A stretch of 42,741 bases of DNA. Source: an uncultured Clostridia bacterium (lineage in GTDB: Bacteria; Bacillota; Clostridia; TANB77; CAG-508). The notes under the pieces are model-generated. The model ran no database searches. It saw nothing but the letters and a program-made list of their open reading frames with translations, and was not told the origin of the DNA. Both the position numbers and the translations under genes were made by a program. This document shows, one piece after another, positions 39,735-42,741 of this stretch; positions within the stretch are counted from its first letter, which is position 1, and each line of letters starts with the position of its first letter. The stretch is from the NCBI GenBank assembly GCA_948560265.1, contig CAOXTD010000012.1:920-43660 (forward strand), written 5' to 3'.

Positions 39735-41102
39735 TTATTGGTTATATTTAATTAATGTTTGTTTTAACCACTCATATACTCTTTTAATAGATGATATACT
39801 TACTTTCTCATTTATCGAATGACAATTTTCAATAGTTGGTGCAATTGTACATATATCTAAATTTTGTATATTATTAGATAATATTCCGCCTTCCATACAA
39901 GCATGAACTTTCTTTATAGTAGTTTCTCTATCATATAATTCTTTATAAGTTTCTGCCAAAATATTTCTTATAATAGATTTATCTTTATATGGAAAGAAAG
40001 GTTTATTTGCATCAACTGTTAATTCAAAACCATATTCACTCGATAATCCCCTAATTTGTTTTAATAGTTCTTCCTCTTTTAATAAATCAGAACTTCTAAT
40101 ACTATGTTTTACTTCTACCTTATTATCTTTTATCGATATTTTACCAATATTGGCTGATAATAAAGGAAATCCATCATCTTCGTAAACTTCTAATAGTCCA
40201 CTTTTTATTTTTGAAATAAATTCAACAATTTCTCTACTTTCTTTAATAACAGTTTTGTCTTCATAATTTTCTATCTTCAATTTCAAAGAATACTTTTCAT
40301 CATTTAATTTTAAATCAATCTTTCCTATTTTTTCATTTATAATATCTATATTTTCCTTTGATGAGAACACAACATACCCTTCACTTGGAATAACATTGTC
40401 TCGTTTACCAAAATTGATATCTGCTATGCTTTTATAATTTAGTTTTTCTAACAATCTTACTGCTAGCTTTATTGCATTACATCTATTTTTATCTATATCA
40501 TCTCCAGAATGTCCTCCCATCAAACCACTAATTGATAATTTATAACAATTTTCATTTGATACTTCATAACTAATTTTTTTATTCATTGTTATAGAGCACA
40601 TTCCTGCACTTGATGACTCTATATCTCCTTCTTTAATTCCATCTAAACTAATTAAAGTTTTGCCTTTTAATAATGAATAATCAAAATTACTTGCTCCTAA
40701 CATAGTTGTTTCTTCTTGCGAAGTTATTATTACTTCAATATTAGGCATATTTTCACTTTCTTGTAAAATAACAAGAATAATTGCAATTCCAATACCGTCA
40801 TCGGCACCTAATGATGTGTTTTTCGATTTGTAGTAATCTTCCTCTATGTAAAATGGTATTCCTTTATTATCAAAATCATAGCTTTCAGTAGATACACAAA
40901 CCATGTCAGAGTGAGCTTGTAATATTATTGTTTTGTTTGAATTATTATTTTTTCTCAAATATATAGTATTATATTTCCCCACTTTATAGTCAAGATTATT
41001 TTCTCTGGCAAATTCAACTAAATATTTAGCAATTTTTTCTTCTTTTCCAGATTCTCTTGGAATTTGTGTTATTTCTTCAAAATATTCTAATACACCTTTC
41101 AT
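39735..41102 (-). CDS. pepD: PepD-like beta-Ala-His/Xaa-His dipeptidase (M20 family)
   Basis: 455 residues, close to PepD length. The two-metal site is visible: QAHSDMVC (H64, D66), SLGADDGIGIA (D101, D102), TSQEETTMLGA (E130, E131) and SLDGIKEGDIESSSAG, followed by the dimerisation-domain stretch LMGGHSGDDID. Splits dipeptides such as Xaa-His, mainly for amino-acid recovery. Starts 20 bases after the SDR gene. Confidence 0.92.
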   Translation of the reverse strand: MKGVLEYFEEITQIPRESGKEEKIAKYLVEFARENNLDYKVGKYNTIYLRKNNNSNKTIILQAHSDMVCVSTESYDFDNKGIPFYIEEDYYKSKNTSLGADDGIGIAIILVILQESENMPNIEVIITSQEETTMLGASNFDYSLLKGKTLISLDGIKEGDIESSSAGMCSITMNKKISYEVSNENCYKLSISGLMGGHSGDDIDKNRCNAIKLAVRLLEKLNYKSIADINFGKRDNVIPSEGYVVFSSKENIDIINEKIGKIDLKLNDEKYSLKLKIENYEDKTVIKESREIVEFISKIKSGLLEVYEDDGFPLLSANIGKISIKDNKVEVKHSIRSSDLLKEEELLKQIRGLSSEYGFELTVDANKPFFPYKDKSIIRNILAETYKELYDRETTIKKVHACMEGGILSNNIQNLDICTIAPTIENCHSINEKVSISSIKRVYEWLKQTLIKYNQ

Positions 41103-41122
41103 TATTGCTTCTCCATAAGTTT

Positions 41123-41812
41123 TTAATTTCTTTCTATTATTATATCTGCTACTGTCAAATTAGTTTCATTTGTAACATTATCTATAATTGTTTTAGCAAC
41201 ATCATAAGGTTTCATAAAAGTAGATTGTTTTTCTTCTGATACATAATCTCTACTATTTTTATAAAACTCTGTATTAATTCCTCCAGGATATACTCCTATT
41301 ACTTTTACACTTGTACCTTTATAGCAGGCTTTTAAACTTTCTGTATATCCTCTTTCTCCCCATTTTGTAGCACAATATACTGCTTCTTGTTTATTTCCTC
41401 TTAATGCTGCTGATGACATTATATTTACTATTTTCAAATCTTTTTCTTCTTTCACTTTTAAAGTTTCTGTTGAAAATAAAATCATACCTTCTAAACCTTT
41501 AAAGCATTTTTCTATATCTTCTTTTTCATATTTTGCAGGTAGCTTAAATGATGGTTCACCAGCATTATTGATTAGTATCTTTATATCTCCTAAATTTGAC
41601 ATTTCTTTAATAACGTCTTTTACAAATGCAGCATCCGAAATATCACCTATAAATCCCTTATAATTATCTTTATATATATTGTTTAACACTTTCATTTTTT
41701 CAAAATTTCTATCTATATTACATACAAAATAATTCTTCTCTATAAATTGCTTAACAAGTTCTAATCCAAGCCCACTTGCTCCTCCTGTTATAATCGCTAT
41801 TTCGTTGTCCAC
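41123..41812 (-). CDS. Short-chain dehydrogenase/reductase (SDR)
   Basis: 229 residues from a GTG start (41810-41812) with AGGAGG 7 bases ahead. The NAD(P)-binding loop is GGASGLG (10-16), followed by INNAG (81-85), MSS (132-134) and the catalytic Y146-x3-K150 (VYCATKWG). Substrate unknown; a small classical SDR. It heads the thirteen-gene run down to splB, with its own promoter and a palindrome in the leader. Confidence 0.88.
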   Translation of the reverse strand: MDNEIAIITGGASGLGLELVKQFIEKNYFVCNIDRNFEKMKVLNNIYKDNYKGFIGDISDAAFVKDVIKEMSNLGDIKILINNAGEPSFKLPAKYEKEDIEKCFKGLEGMILFSTETLKVKEEKDLKIVNIMSSAALRGNKQEAVYCATKWGERGYTESLKACYKGTSVKVIGVYPGGINTEFYKNSRDYVSEEKQSTFMKPYDVAKTIIDNVTNETNLTVADIIIERN

Positions 41813-41833
41813 TATAATTCCTCCTTAATCTTA

Positions 41834-41896
41834 CCACTATTAGTGGCAAAATTTCATATTTGACTTATTTATACCATAAAATTGGTACAAATACAA
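41834..41896 (-). promoter_or_regulatory. Promoter and leader palindrome of the SDR-splB run
   Basis: On the minus strand TTGTAT (41891-41896) and TATAAA (41868-41873) are 17 bases apart. The leader contains CCACTA T TAGTGG (41834-41846), a 13-base palindrome that could bind a regulator. The remaining 41897-42038 holds the first tRNA 3'-end copy and AT-rich DNA. Confidence 0.55.
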
Positions 41897-41958
41897 TTAT
41901 TTTCCAAATATTCATTTTCGAGTTATTATGAGCAACAAAAAAATAACAGATAACTTAA

Positions 41959-41989
41959 TATCTGCTATTTCATGGCTCTCCGTGTTGGA
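41959..41989 (-). repeat. Truncated copy of the tRNA-Asn 3' end and terminator arm (att-like left copy)
   Basis: Thirty of 31 bases match 42674-42704. On the minus strand they begin with the last 17 bases of tRNA-Asn, TCCAACACGGAGAGCCA, and run into its terminator hairpin. The rest of the tRNA is absent here. The copies lie 715 bases apart and enclose a gene pair. Confidence 0.75.
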
Positions 41990-42038
41990 TAACTATAAAT
42001 AGAAAAAATAAATATCAATTACTAAAAATTCGAATTAG

Positions 42039-42317
42039 TTAACAATAAAATTTAACATCTTCTATATGATAATATTCTTTCCATTTTGCTAATATTAAAA
42101 AATAATGCTTTACGATTACATCTAATAATTTATTTAATTCGTTTTGTGGAATTTTACTATTATTGTTAGCTAAAATGCAACCACCACTTTTAGTAAGCCA
42201 TATCTTAGTGGAATTTGCTACCATTTGACCTTTAGAAAGATGTATATGAATTGGCTCGTTATTTTCATTTGACCAAAAATATATTTTATAACCATTACTT
42301 TCAAAAATACTAGGCAA
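42039..42317 (-). CDS. DUF4160 domain protein
   Basis: 92 residues. The pattern MPSIFESNGYKIYFWSNE, EPIHIHLSKGQ and TKIWLTKSGG is the DUF4160 signature, a small domain often found in two-gene cassettes of unproven, possibly toxin-antitoxin-like, function. It overlaps its partner by 8 bases. Both genes lie between the two tRNA 3'-end copies, which suggests they arrived together. Confidence 0.75.
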   Translation of the reverse strand: MPSIFESNGYKIYFWSNENNEPIHIHLSKGQMVANSTKIWLTKSGGCILANNNSKIPQNELNKLLDVIVKHYFLILAKWKEYYHIEDVKFYC

Positions 42318-42585
42318 GTTTTAGTCCTCCTTCTTTTGCATATTTATAAAAAAGGTCTGCACTATTTTCTACTACCTTTTTAAAAAATTCTATTTCTTCG
42401 TTAGTATAATTTCCTTCCCAAATAACTACTTTATAATTTGGCAAAGTAATTCTAACTGAGTCAAATCCATTTTCAGTAGGTCTCTCAAAATGCACATCAA
42501 TACATTCTTCTCCATTTTCATCTATATACACATTTGAAAATACCACTTCTGTTTCATCTGGATATTTTACATATGGATACATCAT
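42310..42585 (-). CDS. Partner protein of the DUF4160 gene
   Basis: 91 residues, acidic, without membrane segments. MYPYVKYPDETEVVFSNVY, FERPTENGFDSVRITLPNY and YKYAKEGGLKLA suggest a small alpha/beta protein of the kind often encoded in front of DUF4160, but I cannot name a family. Starts after AAAGGAG. The overlap with the DUF4160 gene implies translational coupling. Confidence 0.65.
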   Translation of the reverse strand: MMYPYVKYPDETEVVFSNVYIDENGEECIDVHFERPTENGFDSVRITLPNYKVVIWEGNYTNEEIEFFKKVVENSADLFYKYAKEGGLKLA

Positions 42586-42654
42586 ACTTTCACTCTCCTT
42601 TACTTATTTGTATTATAGCACACTTAAAAATATTTTACTACTATAAAAAAATAA

Positions 42655-42686
42655 AAAATAGCAGATATTTATTTATCTGCTATTTT
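42655..42686 (-). terminator. Terminator after tRNA-Asn
   Basis: AAAATAGCAGATA (42655-42667) pairs fully with TATCTGCTATTTT (42674-42686) across 6 bases. On the minus strand it follows the CCA end of the tRNA and is trailed by TTATTTTTTTA. Its 5' arm (42674-42686) is part of the duplicated 31-bp sequence. Confidence 0.85.
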
Positions 42687-42687
42687 A

Positions 42688-42741
42688 TGGCTCTCCGTGT
42701 TGGACTCGAACCAACGACCTATCGGTTAACAGCCGAGCGCT
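42688..42741 (-). tRNA. tRNA-Asn (GTT anticodon), 3' part, cut by the window edge
   Basis: Read on the minus strand: the anticodon arm CGGCTGTTAACCG with GTT, the variable loop, the T arm GTTGG TTCGAGT CCAAC, the acceptor strand ACGGAGA, discriminator G and an encoded CCA. The first part (acceptor 5' strand and D arm) lies beyond the right edge. Confidence 0.93.

Noticed and set aside
41123..42585. A larger mobile island at the right end
   Set aside because: No integrase, transposase or conjugation gene is visible; genes left of 41.9 kb are housekeeping-like and outside the tRNA copies.

Overview
The window is about 42.7 kb of AT-rich DNA, roughly 30% G+C by eye. It looks like chromosome of an anaerobic, endospore-lineage Clostridia bacterium, probably an uncultured gut type. 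The pointers are a spore photoproduct lyase, a YtxC-like sporulation protein, the oxygen-sensitive class III ribonucleotide reductase pair nrdD/nrdG, a T-box in front of ileS, strong AGGAGG ribosome-binding sites, and the clostridial gene order queA-tgt-TIGR04086-secD-secF and tig-clpP-clpX. Almost everything is on the minus strand. The plus-strand exceptions are a GH57 branching enzyme at the left end and a Crp/Fnr-type regulator near 30.6-31.2 kb.

Layout. 1-1.9 kb: tail of an unidentified gene, then the GH57 alpha-glucan branching enzyme. 1.9-3.3 kb: a decayed patch with a remnant of a PD-(D/E)XK (Rpn-type) transposase-like nuclease and a frameshifted pseudopilin-DUF6273 gene. 3.5-5.9 kb: GT2 glycosyltransferase, ytxC and a rhodanese. 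5.9-15.2 kb: (reading on the minus strand) a membrane-anchored peptidase-like protein, queA, a P-loop kinase, tgt, a WG-repeat membrane protein, a TIGR04086 membrane protein, an HD hydrolase, and unusual SecD and SecF proteins that lack the proton-relay motifs. 15.3-18.4 kb: ileS with a T-box leader. 18.4-21.8 kb: tig, clpP, clpX. 21.8-25.1 kb: HD hydrolase, site-2 protease, tsaD, metallophosphoesterase. 25.2-27.3 kb: MazF-fold protein and lysS. 27.4-31.2 kb: nrdD and nrdG diverging from a Crp/Fnr regulator, with two matching FNR-like palindromes between them. 31.3-41.9 kb: a tightly packed, probably polycistronic run of thirteen genes from an SDR oxidoreductase to spore photoproduct lyase. 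It is rich in repair, nucleotide-sanitation and metal-dependent hydrolase functions. 41.9-42.7 kb: a DUF4160 gene pair between two copies of the 3' end of a tRNA-Asn gene; the tRNA itself runs off the right edge.

The most distinctive non-coding signal is a family of short interspersed repeats. There are four 57-bp copies and two shorter 31-bp relatives, all with TGTCAG...CTGACA-like ends. They sit between genes, mostly inside operons, just after a stop codon and just before the next ribosome-binding site. A separate 132-bp hairpin element with about 21-bp terminal inverted repeats lies between nrdD and nrdG. I found no wholly new defence or mobile system. The items most worth following up are the repeat family, the degenerate SecDF pair, the Crp/Fnr-nrd operator pair, and the tRNA-flanked gene pair. 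All functional calls are from reading the sequence; no database search was run.
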